Below are positions 36,101-43,869 of a stretch of DNA of 64,000 nt, piece by piece. The notes below the pieces were generated by a model. That model saw only the letters and a program-made list of their open reading frames with translations, was not told the DNA's origin and did no database searches. Each line of letters opens with the position of its first letter. Positions within the stretch are counted from its first letter, which is position 1. Source of the DNA: JBBSEX01 sp038239345 (lineage in GTDB: Bacteria; Acidobacteriota; Terriglobia; Bryobacterales; Bryobacteraceae); NCBI GenBank assembly GCA_038239345.1, contig JBBSEX010000001.1:1-64000 (forward strand). Reading direction: 5' to 3'. The position numbers were made by a program, and so were the translations under genes.

Positions 36101-37006
36101 ATGCAGTGCAACACTCCGGGCGATCCTTTTGAACTGGACGATCGAACCATCACGCCGGGCGCCAACGCCCTCACCACCCTGAAGGACAACGGGATGATGA
36201 TCGGAAACGTGAATGTCCGGAACCGTTATTTCTGGCACGCCGCCGAGTTCTGCCGGGTGATCACGAATCTTCCGTTTAAGGTGAAATACGGCGCTTTTGA
36301 CGATTATGAGCTGCCGCCCTTTCCGTCCACTACCGCGCCCGGTCCACCCAACCGCTCGTATGTATGGTGGCCGATGAATCAATCCATTGACACCACGGCT
36401 GGGCCTCATGGCAAGTACGATGCGCTTCTGTATGGTTTCGGGAAGGATCAGTATTCGCAGAATATGCTCGCCGGCGGCCCGTTCGACGGCATGCTGGTGG
36501 TGATGGTGAAGATCGAGTACACGCTTTATACGAGTAATGTTCCATCCATCGGTTTGATTGTCTCGAAAATTTCCGGGGCAATTCGGGCGAAATTAAACAA
36601 TAAGTTTTTCGCTACCGGAACGGTGAATGCGGGAACTCCGCAGGCCTGGACATTTCAGAAATGTCTGATTCTGTTCTCGCCGCGGTTTATGATTACGAAC
36701 AACAATAGTACCGATCCGGCGTACGCGGGCAAGCGCGCGGCGTTGGGCCCGCACTTCACTTGTCAACTGAATAATCCCGATCCAATTCCGATTAATACGC
36801 GCTGGACCGCGGCGCAAGCACTGACCCTGGAATTCTCAACGGCCGCGGGACCGATCCCGTGGGATGTTTCGCTCCAAGACCAATTTGCCGACCGGTTTTG
36901 CGGGATGATCGGACTCGCCGAAAGTGCCGCCGGGGTAACGGCAAACTCTCTGTTGCCCATTGTGCAAACCGTAATTACGACGAGCCCGAATGTACAAACG
37001 ATCTAA
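33122..37006 (+). CDS. giant OmpA/peptidoglycan-binding/metallopeptidase protein
   Basis: The 1294-residue protein has no signal peptide. Residues about 60-265 form an OmpA-like domain, from LLAGHADTSGQDAYNLTLSK near residue 88 to SRVNRRVEILFFD near 255. It is interrupted by a segment resembling a peptidoglycan-binding module (FQDRYN, then DGSVGDQTWGAI). A long uncharacterised region follows with repeated blocks ending RWTMKESDW and PLHWSSANYF. A polyproline linker lies near 828-842. The last 400 residues contain HETGHGDSYPDEY, with His968, Glu969 and His972 as a zinc-protease HExxH-like site. The architecture suggests a cell-wall-targeting effector or anchored enzyme. Its 3' end overlaps the next gene by 17 bases, implying coupling. 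Confidence 0.65.
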   Translation: MADDSITRRDKNKTLLRLTTVSHVVHLKPFQGFVLEVDDEHFHLDSAVMLPNYSATAAEDQASGPSLGLAVLSACLLHARDNPSQAVLLAGHADTSGQDAYNLTLSKKRANSVFHALMGNRAEWVAIAKDKHKTEDYQLIFKWVASVYGWDCDPGAVTNVQNSATTTATRNFQDRYNTEFEASIGVDGSVGDQTWGAIFDVYMDMVTNLCETDDGGLATLRSGISAKFLGPKVVGCGENFPIEEPRKNNYRSRVNRRVEILFFDPGQEPLLDCHPGGEACNALICETYNPKMYKFTHLPVTPSTPKPNRVFLKLIYLDPEKNEKVFPPDFPVTIEYPDGTTQVEKVIADGKLFFGAQRKDTFLIRFEAAAAEYIATAPAGSADPKPDRLAADADLKALHTANFRFFSVPLRWTMKESDWAVADAPQYDTANFNFRIPGRFGRTIANSVIPGKMTLDPHWHFLRFEFFDRFFGHSDHSHKRINIPATLIDGFRTAPPAATPDIRSHWTIQDDDVTKSVHAVPWIVQFKPDRTAEEKPDKDISLGMQTDAGTFVISDTAAARKIDVVTDAAKLAPSADRLKLYDLPLHWSSANYFTRFPDGTGEFFDKASTFEDKIKASKDAAAPLAFSLDDIVLTDASDAPIAIAATDRVAVFFHKFIQDASAGKTSASGLYKFDDGNKMSYYSEMDLKAKNYINDYPNWTRLVVAQENMFDAFDHRTPAGTPVIGARAAVRWVDSPASGPPAAVPGAANPPQNMALGARTDKPFFSIQPFFEERWNQTNQKFTGPGSFLQGFGRYDMVLLRCCDHLADVEQFTNLHYFRFVFRFNPALPPPPPPPPPPPPPAPPVVIVNSIYHPPTAAPAIATNRAAYSEGMTINVANRWNGNDVQNSTRVEIVPKNAVDKLTGQVLYFLQPTSINTRAHYTLDIVRPGAGKLGGRDWMFANDGSGELGETSLQMEQEHSINSYTAAHETGHGDSYPDEYNERWNAFSNTELSMQCNTPGDPFELDDRTITPGANALTTLKDNGMMIGNVNVRNRYFWHAAEFCRVITNLPFKVKYGAFDDYELPPFPSTTAPGPPNRSYVWWPMNQSIDTTAGPHGKYDALLYGFGKDQYSQNMLAGGPFDGMLVVMVKIEYTLYTSNVPSIGLIVSKISGAIRAKLNNKFFATGTVNAGTPQAWTFQKCLILFSPRFMITNNNSTDPAYAGKRAALGPHFTCQLNNPDPIPINTRWTAAQALTLEFSTAAGPIPWDVSLQDQFADRFCGMIGLAESAAGVTANSLLPIVQTVITTSPNVQTI

Positions 37007-38414
37007 TAAGGTGCTGTGGGGTACTGGCGCGGCGCTCTTGTTGGCTGTGTTCGCCGGTTACTATCCGGCAGCGGGGCAGCAGGGGCCAACCGGATCGTTG
37101 CCCGGCCCTCCGGTGCAACGTCCGTATCCAACCCCAGGTCCGGTGAAATCGACGCCAGGTGGCAAAGTCCCGGCAGGAGCCAATCGCATGACGGAAATCT
37201 TTTTTGAAATGCCGCTGAAGTCCTCTCAGAAAATTGAAGCGCCGGCAATACCCCTGCAGACTAGCGGACTGGTAGCGACGCCGCCCAAGGCCGTGGCTCA
37301 ATCCGATGCCGCCATTCCGCGCACGTTTTGTGATGACGAGTGGAACTCGCGCTTGAACCGCGGCGTTTCCGCAGTCCGCTGGCCAGCGAAGTGGGAGACT
37401 CCGTTGAACGGAACATATCCACCATCGAGTGTGTCTCGCTCGGCCGATCGTATTTTGCTCGAAGGCGGTGGACAGTGGCAGCTGTTTGACCGCGGCGGCA
37501 AATTTCTGGCGGCACAGCCCATCAAGCATGGAATGGCCCTGATGGATTCCGCCCACTCCGTTTTCTATGCGGTAGACCAGGCGGGCGCTGTCACGGCTTA
37601 CAACCTGAGCGATGGAAAAAAAGCGTGGTCGACGAGTTTAGCGTACGGCGAAGTCTTCGCGCTGCGCTATCTGGCGCGAGTGGGTAACCGGCTGATCATG
37701 GTCAGCGTGGAACAGGAGGCTTTCCCTCATCGGAAGACTCCTCCGAATCGCTCCGTGATCCAAACGAAAGAACTTTCAGAGCCCCTGCGAGTGAGTCCCG
37801 GCGGAGATCTGCTTTCCGTTCGCGACGCGGGAAGCCTGCGCGCCGAAACCGCCAAAGTGGCGCTGGCGATGCACGGATCCACGATCGCCTTTGCCGTTAC
37901 CGATCGCCTGTACTTTCTGGATCTCAATCTAAAAGTGCTGGCGGCCATGGAGACAGGCATTGAGCCCGTGATGCTGAGCCTGGACGAGACCGGACGGGCT
38001 TACCTTATCGGTAAAAACGCCGCGCAATATGCGCTTTGGTCGATCACGCCCCAGGGGCAACGAGCGTTCGCCTACGATATTCCGGCGGAATTCGGGATGC
38101 CGCTTATGCCGCCGATCGTGGGCTACGATCATCGGGTCTACTTGAGTCTTCCGGGCCGGATCGTGGCGCTAAGTCCCGACGGCAAAGTGGCCTGGGAGCA
38201 AGGCGTGAGCGGTCCGGCGACGATTAGCGCGGACGATCAGTTATTGGTTTCCTCGGGTTCGCTGCTGCTGGCTTTCGATCAAAAGGGCAACCGCCGAGTG
38301 ATCCGCGATTTCGAAGGGGATGTGCTTAAAACAGCGGCTATCACAACGGGCGAAGGCGACATCCTGGTGGCATCGGCTACAAAGCTGTATCGTTTGACGC
38401 CGCTTCCGCGTTAA
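36990..38414 (+). CDS. exported beta-propeller protein of the same unit
   Basis: The 474-residue protein starts within the end of the giant gene. It has a signal or membrane anchor (VLWGTGAALLLAVFAGYYPAAG), a Pro/Gly-rich stretch, then blades of a PQQ-like or WD-like beta-propeller (YAVDQAGAVTAYNLSDGKKAW, LYFLDLNLKVLAAMETG, RIVALSPDGKVAWEQGV). Such propellers usually serve as binding scaffolds; there are no visible catalytic residues. Overlap with the upstream frame and shared strand place it third in the unit. Its partner could be the giant protein, for instance as immunity or receptor, but this is speculation. Confidence 0.65.
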   Translation: MYKRSNKVLWGTGAALLLAVFAGYYPAAGQQGPTGSLPGPPVQRPYPTPGPVKSTPGGKVPAGANRMTEIFFEMPLKSSQKIEAPAIPLQTSGLVATPPKAVAQSDAAIPRTFCDDEWNSRLNRGVSAVRWPAKWETPLNGTYPPSSVSRSADRILLEGGGQWQLFDRGGKFLAAQPIKHGMALMDSAHSVFYAVDQAGAVTAYNLSDGKKAWSTSLAYGEVFALRYLARVGNRLIMVSVEQEAFPHRKTPPNRSVIQTKELSEPLRVSPGGDLLSVRDAGSLRAETAKVALAMHGSTIAFAVTDRLYFLDLNLKVLAAMETGIEPVMLSLDETGRAYLIGKNAAQYALWSITPQGQRAFAYDIPAEFGMPLMPPIVGYDHRVYLSLPGRIVALSPDGKVAWEQGVSGPATISADDQLLVSSGSLLLAFDQKGNRRVIRDFEGDVLKTAAITTGEGDILVASATKLYRLTPLPR

Positions 38415-38495
38415 CGCCCGGAGCTTGGGGTTTGCCGCCCCTTTCATTTACGCGACGAAACGGCCACTTCGCGCTAAAATAATGGTGAGACTCCT

Positions 38496-41318
38496 ATGAT
38501 CGACGCGGCTTTAGCCAAAATTTTCGGCACTAGAAACGAGCGTGAAGTGAAGGCTTTGCGGCCTCTCGTCGCGGCCATCAACGAACTTGAACCGCAACTG
38601 CAGCAACTTTCCGACGCGGATTTAGTGCACAAGACCATCGAGTTCAAAGAGAAACTGGCGCAGGGTTCTACTCTCGACGACATTCTGGTGGAAGCGTTCG
38701 CCGTGTGTCGCGAAGCTGGCCGGCGTGTCCTGAACATGCGGCATTTCGACGTTCAATTAATTGGCGGCATCGTTCTCCATCGGGGCAAGATCGCTGAAAT
38801 GAAGACGGGAGAAGGCAAGACGCTGGTGGCCACGCTCCCGGTTTACTTAAACGCGCTAGCCGGCAAAGGTGTTCACGTCGTCACGGTTAACGATTATCTG
38901 GCTCGGCGCGATTCCGACTGGATGGGCCGCCTGTATAAGTTTCTGGGGCTGACGGTGGGCGTGATCGTGCACGATCTGGACGACCGGGAACGCTACGAAG
39001 CCTATCATTCCGACATTACCTACGGAACCAACAACGAGTTTGGCTTCGATTATTTGCGCGACAACATGAAGTTCCGCATCGAGCATTGCTCGCAACGGGA
39101 ACATCACTTCGCCATCGTCGATGAAGTGGATTCCATCCTGATCGACGAAGCCCGTACGCCGCTGATCATATCCGGGCCGAGCGAAGAATCCACCGATAAA
39201 TATTACAAGATCAATCGAATTATTCCGAAGCTGGTGCGCGGCGAAGTGATCGATGGCAAGGAGCCGGGAGAAAAGTACACCACTGGCGATTACACTGTCG
39301 ATGAGCGTCACCGCAGCGTCGCCATGACCGAAGAAGGGGTTCTTAAGGTTGAAAAACTACTCGACCTGAATAATCTCTACGAAGCCGCCAACATCGAAAC
39401 CAACCATCACGTACAGCAGGCGCTGAAGGCTTACGTAATGTTTCAGCGCGACAAGGATTATGTCGTCAAGGATGACGAAGTGATCATCGTCGACGAATTC
39501 ACTGGCCGCCTGATGCCCGGACGGCGCTGGAGCGACGGCTTACATCAAGCCGTGGAAGCCAAGGAAGGCGTAAAGATCCAGCGCGAGAATCAGACGCTGG
39601 CCACCATCACCTTTCAGAATTATTTCCGGATGTACAAGAAGCTGGCCGGGATGACTGGGACCGCCGAAACCGAAGCCGCCGAGTTCGGCAAGATTTATAA
39701 GCTGGACGTGATTTCGATCCCCACGAACCGCACTCTGCTGCGGAAAGAATTCCCCGATGTGGTCTATCGCACCGAAGACGAGAAATTCCGTAACGCCGCC
39801 AAGGAAATCAAGACGCTGAACGAGAGTGGCCAGCCGGTTCTGGTTGGTACCGTATCGGTGGAAAAGTCCGAACGGCTGTCGGGCATTCTGAAGAAGATGG
39901 GCGTGCCGCACGAGGTTCTGAACGCTAAAAATCACGAGCGTGAAGCTTCGATCGTCGCCCAGGCCGGACGAAAAGGCGCGGTCACCGTATCGACCAACAT
40001 GGCCGGACGCGGTACGGATATTTTGCTCGGCGGTAATGCCGAATTCCTGGCCAGAGAACGCATGCGCAAGGAAAGTAAGGATCCCGAGACCATGCCCAAG
40101 GAAGAGTGGGAGGCGGTGATCGAGGAGGCCCGGCGCAAGACGCTGCGGGAACACGACGACGTGGTCGCCCTGGGTGGGCTGCATATTCTGGGTACGGAAC
40201 GGCACGAATCGCGGCGCATCGATAATCAGTTACGGGGCCGCGCGGGACGCCAGGGCGATCCCGGTAGCGCCCGATTTTATCTCTCGCTGCAAGACGATCT
40301 GATGCGTATCTTCGGTGGGGAGCGGATGCAGAATCTAATGCTTCGCCTGGGCATGGAAGAAGATGTGCCGATCGAATCGAAGATGATTTCCAGCCGGATC
40401 CAGAAGGCCCAGGAAGCCGTCGAGGCGCAGAACTTTGCCGCTCGCAAACATATTCTGGAATACGACGACGTCATGAACAAGCAGCGTCAGGCTGTCTATG
40501 GCATGCGGCGGACTTTGATTGAAGGGCAGGATCAGAAGGAACGGATTATCGAAATCATCCAGGGCATTATCGGGTCGTTCCTGGAAGTTCGCGCGCCGGA
40601 GAAAGAGCATCCCGAGAAATTCGATCTTTCTGGATTGCAGAGCGATATACTCACCCAGTTCGGCGTCAAAATCGACATCCCCCCGCTTTCGTCCATGAAC
40701 CGCCGGGAGATGGAAGTGGCAATCGAAGAGCAGGTAACGAAGCGCTACGAAGAGAAAGAATCGATGGTTGGCGCCGACCTGATGCGCGAGACCGAGCGCA
40801 TGCTGATGCTGAACGTCATCGACAATCAGTGGAAAGACCACCTGCTGTCGATGGACCACCTCAAAGAGGGGATCGGACTTCGCGGCTACGGTCAGAAGGA
40901 TCCGCTCGTCGAATATAAGAAGGAGTCCTTCACTCTCTTCCAGGACATGATGGATCGGATTGAGGATGAAACCATCCGCTACTTGTTCTTTTTGCAGCGG
41001 GACGATGGCAATAGCGGCGCGCCAGTGATGCCCTACCCCGACGATAGCGATGAGGATGAGGAGGACGAGGAAGAGGGCCAAGAACTCGTGCCCGCCATCG
41101 TGTCCGATGAGCAACGCATCGCGGCCCAGAATTCACTTCAAGATTTCACTCGTAACATACACCGTAAGAAGGAGAAAGAGCTTGAGGCGCTGCAATTTGT
41201 CGGAGGTAGCGTAGCGAGTGCTCCGCAAGAGCCCGTGCTGAAGGGTAAAACGGCTGGCCGTAATGACCCCTGCCCCTGCGGAAGCGGCAAAAAGTATAAG
41301 AAGTGCCACGGACAGTAG
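38496..41318 (+). CDS. secA: preprotein translocase ATPase SecA
   Basis: The 940-residue SecA drives Sec-dependent export at SecYEG. The start MIDAALAKIFGTRNEREVKA is the normal SecA N-terminus. Walker A is GEGKT at 105-109, Walker B/DEAD is DEVDSILIDEARTP near 209, the preprotein region includes FTGRLMPGRRWSDGLHQAVE, then TNMAGRGTDILLGG and GRAGRQGDPGSARFYLSL in the second ATPase lobe. The C-terminus is acidic (DDSDEDEEDEEEGQE) and ends in the zinc-binding CPCGSGKKYKKCHG, which supports SecB or ribosome contact. The gene overlaps the next start codon by one base. Confidence 0.98.
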   Translation: MIDAALAKIFGTRNEREVKALRPLVAAINELEPQLQQLSDADLVHKTIEFKEKLAQGSTLDDILVEAFAVCREAGRRVLNMRHFDVQLIGGIVLHRGKIAEMKTGEGKTLVATLPVYLNALAGKGVHVVTVNDYLARRDSDWMGRLYKFLGLTVGVIVHDLDDRERYEAYHSDITYGTNNEFGFDYLRDNMKFRIEHCSQREHHFAIVDEVDSILIDEARTPLIISGPSEESTDKYYKINRIIPKLVRGEVIDGKEPGEKYTTGDYTVDERHRSVAMTEEGVLKVEKLLDLNNLYEAANIETNHHVQQALKAYVMFQRDKDYVVKDDEVIIVDEFTGRLMPGRRWSDGLHQAVEAKEGVKIQRENQTLATITFQNYFRMYKKLAGMTGTAETEAAEFGKIYKLDVISIPTNRTLLRKEFPDVVYRTEDEKFRNAAKEIKTLNESGQPVLVGTVSVEKSERLSGILKKMGVPHEVLNAKNHEREASIVAQAGRKGAVTVSTNMAGRGTDILLGGNAEFLARERMRKESKDPETMPKEEWEAVIEEARRKTLREHDDVVALGGLHILGTERHESRRIDNQLRGRAGRQGDPGSARFYLSLQDDLMRIFGGERMQNLMLRLGMEEDVPIESKMISSRIQKAQEAVEAQNFAARKHILEYDDVMNKQRQAVYGMRRTLIEGQDQKERIIEIIQGIIGSFLEVRAPEKEHPEKFDLSGLQSDILTQFGVKIDIPPLSSMNRREMEVAIEEQVTKRYEEKESMVGADLMRETERMLMLNVIDNQWKDHLLSMDHLKEGIGLRGYGQKDPLVEYKKESFTLFQDMMDRIEDETIRYLFFLQRDDGNSGAPVMPYPDDSDEDEEDEEEGQELVPAIVSDEQRIAAQNSLQDFTRNIHRKKEKELEALQFVGGSVASAPQEPVLKGKTAGRNDPCPCGSGKKYKKCHGQ

Positions 41319-42319
41319 TGCTGAAAACTCACTTCAAACTGCGTCTCGCGCTGTGCTACCTGCCGTTTGTCATGGCGGCCTCGGCGGCAGGTCCGATCTG
41401 GCCCGACCAATTCGGGGCATACACTAGAACTGCCGTTACGGTAGCGCCCACTAGCGATCAGCCGCTCTATGAGGAGTACGGCCTTCAGGCTTCGGAAAAA
41501 GCCGAATACCAAGCCGGGAAGAAGCATTTCACAGCAACTGCGTGGCGCATGAAGGATTCGACGGATGCCCTGGGTGTTTTTCAGGCGTTGCGGCCTCCAA
41601 AATCGACGCCTTCTCAATTAGACAAGTTGGCAGTTTCCATTCCAGATGGCGGGACTCTGCTGGCGCATGGCAACTACGTATTGCAATTCGCCGGTTATGT
41701 ACCTAAAAAGGAAGAACTTGCACCCTTGATCAACGGCTTGGCGCGATTGGAGCAGTCGTCCTTGCCGGCGCTGGTGGGTTACCTGCCGAAAACCGGTTTA
41801 GTGGCGAATTCTGAACGATACATCGTCGGGCCCGTCTCGCTGGAGAAGTTTTTGCCGGGTATTTCACCCTCCGTGGTCGCTTTCCATCTGGGTGCCGAGG
41901 GGCAACTGGGTAGTTACCACAGCAAGGATGGTGAGACTACTCTGGCGGTGTTTAACTACCCAACTCCCCAGATTGCCCGCGATCGCGCCCCCGAGTTCAG
42001 TAAGCTGGCCGGCGTAGTAGTGAAACGATCGGGTCCTTTAGTGGCCCTGGTTGTGGCTCCGGCCACTGCCGATGCCGCCGAAAGGCTCCTGGCTAAGGTT
42101 AACTTCGATCCGTCGATCACCTGGAACGAGAAGGTCCCTGAGAACGTTGTGAAGAGCGCGGCAAACATGATGATGGGTATTTTTGGACTGGCTGGGATTC
42201 TGCTAGTTTTTTGCCTGGTGGCGGGCGTTTCATATGGTGGAATTCGGGTTTTGCGAAGGAAGTTTGGCAATCTAGATGCTGATGAGCGGTTGGTAGTTCT
42301 GGATCTCCGGGACAAATAA
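41318..42319 (+). CDS. DUF6599 family membrane-anchored protein
   Basis: The protein has about 333 residues and an N-terminal signal segment (LCYLPFVMAASAAG), a soluble domain, and one C-terminal membrane helix (IFGLAGILLVFCLVAGVSYGG) with a basic cytoplasmic tail. WPDQFGAYTRTAV and WRMKDSTDALGVFQALRPP agree with DUF6599, whose function is unknown. I place the start at GTG 41318, which shares its G with the secA stop (TAGTG); a GTG five codons upstream inside secA is an alternative. The overlap suggests translational coupling to secA. Confidence 0.7.
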   Translation: MLKTHFKLRLALCYLPFVMAASAAGPIWPDQFGAYTRTAVTVAPTSDQPLYEEYGLQASEKAEYQAGKKHFTATAWRMKDSTDALGVFQALRPPKSTPSQLDKLAVSIPDGGTLLAHGNYVLQFAGYVPKKEELAPLINGLARLEQSSLPALVGYLPKTGLVANSERYIVGPVSLEKFLPGISPSVVAFHLGAEGQLGSYHSKDGETTLAVFNYPTPQIARDRAPEFSKLAGVVVKRSGPLVALVVAPATADAAERLLAKVNFDPSITWNEKVPENVVKSAANMMMGIFGLAGILLVFCLVAGVSYGGIRVLRRKFGNLDADERLVVLDLRDK

Positions 42320-42469
42320 ATCTCCAGTTTTCTCCGTGTTAGAACCAAAACAAGGTTCTGAAAGTGCCCCTCAAGACCTTCCTGCGCAGATTCAAGGAAA
42401 AAACAGATTCCTTTTAACTTGTTCTGAAGAAATGGCTTGCATGCCGTTTGAACAACGTCGGATTTTTTC

Positions 42470-42498
42470 TTGACAACCCTTCCCCAACGCCCTAATAT
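42470..42498 (+). promoter_or_regulatory. near-consensus sigma-70 promoter
   Basis: TTGACA (42470-42475) and TAATAT (42493-42498) are separated by exactly 17 bases. The -35 box is perfect and the -10 differs from TATAAT by two positions. It lies in an intergenic region and points toward a terminator 90 bases downstream with no open frame between them, so it probably drives a non-coding RNA. Confidence 0.6.
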
Positions 42499-42504
42499 TC
42501 AAAT

Positions 42505-42620
42505 CACATACAGGTTTTGACGGGGTTGCGATTCCGTCGAATCTGATTCTCCCAATAACATCGCCCTCGTGATACAGGGTTGTGGCGAATGCCCACTTTG
42601 CGGTGGGCATTTTCGTTTTA
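42505..42620 (+). ncRNA. candidate small RNA
   Basis: A transcript starting about seven bases after the -10 box and ending in the terminator would be about 116 bases. It could form a hairpin GACGG/CCGTC (42519-42523 with 42534-42538), a nested helix around CGCCCT and AGGG/GGCG (42562-42567 with 42576-42587), and the terminator stem. There is no ribosome binding site plus open frame. I looked for 6S, SRP and tmRNA hallmarks and did not see them. Family unknown. The start is an estimate. Confidence 0.5.
42588..42620 (+). terminator. Rho-independent terminator of the candidate small RNA
   Basis: AATGCCCAC (42588-42596) pairs perfectly with GTGGGCATT (42603-42611) around the loop TTTGCG, followed by TTCGTTTTA. 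The nine-base GC-containing stem with a T-rich tail is a typical intrinsic terminator. Confidence 0.75.
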
Positions 42621-42626
42621 GGGCTC

Positions 42627-42653
42627 AATACTTCAAGTAAGACTTGAAGTATT
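42627..42653. repeat. perfect 11-base inverted repeat
   Basis: AATACTTCAAG (42627-42637) and CTTGAAGTATT (42643-42653) are exact reverse complements with a five-base spacer TAAGA. It follows the small-RNA terminator and precedes the DsbA-fold gene by about 70 bases. There is no T-tract in the plus direction, so an operator for a dimeric regulator is as likely as a second terminator. Confidence 0.6.
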
Positions 42654-42726
42654 ACTGTATAAGCGATCTGTCACATTTCTTTCGCTCCCTAGCCGCGCCA
42701 TGGCTCATCTAGTCGTGTAAGTGCCT

Positions 42727-43269
42727 ATGCAACCTGCCGAACTTTCGCTCCTGCTGCTCCCGCTACGCCCTACCGACCATATCCACGGCGCCGAAGATGC
42801 CGTTCATACCCTAGTCGAATATGGGGATTATGAGTGCCCCGGATGCGGCAAGCTATACGCCGTTCTGCGTGATCTGCAAGCGGAAGCAGACCGGCGGTTG
42901 CGCGTCGTGTTTCGGCACTATCCGTATTCGGGCGTTCATCGGCATGCGCAGCAAGCAGCGGAGGCGGCGGAAGCGGCCGGCGCGCAGAACAAATTTTGGG
43001 AGATGCATACTTTGCTGTTTGAGCGCCAGGATAAGCTGGAGACGAAAGACCTCATAGGCTATGCCGGGGAACTGTCACTCGATGTCGAGCGCTTCCGGCG
43101 CGAACTCAAAGCAGGGACTTTCAATGAGCGCGTCAGGGAAGATTTTCGCGCCGGTGTACAGAACGGTGTATATGGCACGCCTGGCTTATTCCTAAACGGC
43201 GTCCGGCACAGTGGGGATTGGGACAAGGACACCCTGACCGGCCTTCTGATGACGGAGCCGTCGAACTAA
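42727..43269 (+). CDS. DsbA-family thioredoxin-fold protein
   Basis: The 180-residue protein has a CPGC redox motif at Cys37 and Cys40 (YGDYECPGCGKLY), a helical insertion (HAQQAAEAAEAAGAQNKFWEMH) and the cis-proline loop GVYGTPGLFLNG, all typical of the DsbA/FrnE-like group. There is no signal peptide, so it probably acts in the cytosol as a thiol oxidoreductase or as a reductase of small thiol targets, unlike periplasmic DsbA. An alternative GTG start lies two codons upstream. The gene follows the small-RNA region and may be controlled by the adjacent inverted repeat. Confidence 0.82.
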   Translation: MQPAELSLLLLPLRPTDHIHGAEDAVHTLVEYGDYECPGCGKLYAVLRDLQAEADRRLRVVFRHYPYSGVHRHAQQAAEAAEAAGAQNKFWEMHTLLFERQDKLETKDLIGYAGELSLDVERFRRELKAGTFNERVREDFRAGVQNGVYGTPGLFLNGVRHSGDWDKDTLTGLLMTEPSN

Positions 43270-43297
43270 CCCAAGCGGGTTCCAGGGGGCGCCGGCG

Positions 43298-43765
43298 TCA
43301 AAACCCAAGAGTGCTCAGCTCCGGGTGATCGTCGGGCCGGCGGCCAAGTTGCCAATGGAATTTGCGATCCGCCTCCTTGATGGGCGCATCGTTGATGCAA
43401 GCGAAGCGGCGGCGCATCAGACCGCCCTCGTCGAACTCCCAATTTTCATTGCCGTAGCATCGGAACCAGTTGCCCGAATCGTCGCGGCATTCATAGGCAA
43501 AGCGTACGGCGATCCGATTTTCACCAAATGCCCAGAGCTCTTTGATCAGCCGGTAGTCCAGTTCCCGTGTCCATTTGCGGGTCAGAAAAGCGACGATGTT
43601 TTCGCGTCCAACGACGAACTCAGAGCGGTTGCGCCAATGGGAATCGACGGTATAAGCCAGGGATACTTTCGCTGGGTCGCGAGAATTCCAACCATCCTCG
43701 GCAAGGCGAACTTTTTGAATAGCGCTTTCTTTCGTGAATGGCGGTTGTGGCAATTTTTGCGACAT
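43298..43765 (-). CDS. DUF1348 family (NTF2-like) protein
   Basis: The 155-residue protein is an NTF2-like fold member of DUF1348. It reads PPFTKESAIQKVRLAEDGWN, HWRNRSEFVVGRENIVAFL, FAYECRDDSGNWFRCYGNEN and WEFDEGGLMRRRFACINDAP, all strongly conserved in that family. Its function is not established; the cone-shaped fold often binds small hydrophobic molecules. It is convergent with the DsbA-fold gene, 28 bases apart. Confidence 0.88.
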   Translation of the reverse strand: MSQKLPQPPFTKESAIQKVRLAEDGWNSRDPAKVSLAYTVDSHWRNRSEFVVGRENIVAFLTRKWTRELDYRLIKELWAFGENRIAVRFAYECRDDSGNWFRCYGNENWEFDEGGLMRRRFACINDAPIKEADRKFHWQLGRRPDDHPELSTLGF

Positions 43766-43869
43766 GGCATTTCCTTCCTATTTTGACGATACGCTGCATC
43801 CGGCCCGCGCGCGATACCGCGAGGAGCGAAATTCCCCTTGCATTTTTCCACAGGCACAACCTATCCCAA

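Noticed and set aside
42505..42620. Assignment of the small RNA as 6S, SRP or tmRNA
   Set aside because: The length and the conserved loops of these families do not fit; the family was left open.
42392..42628. Minus-strand 78-codon frame across the candidate small RNA
   Set aside because: It is antisense to a promoter and terminator, has no ribosome site and no domain.
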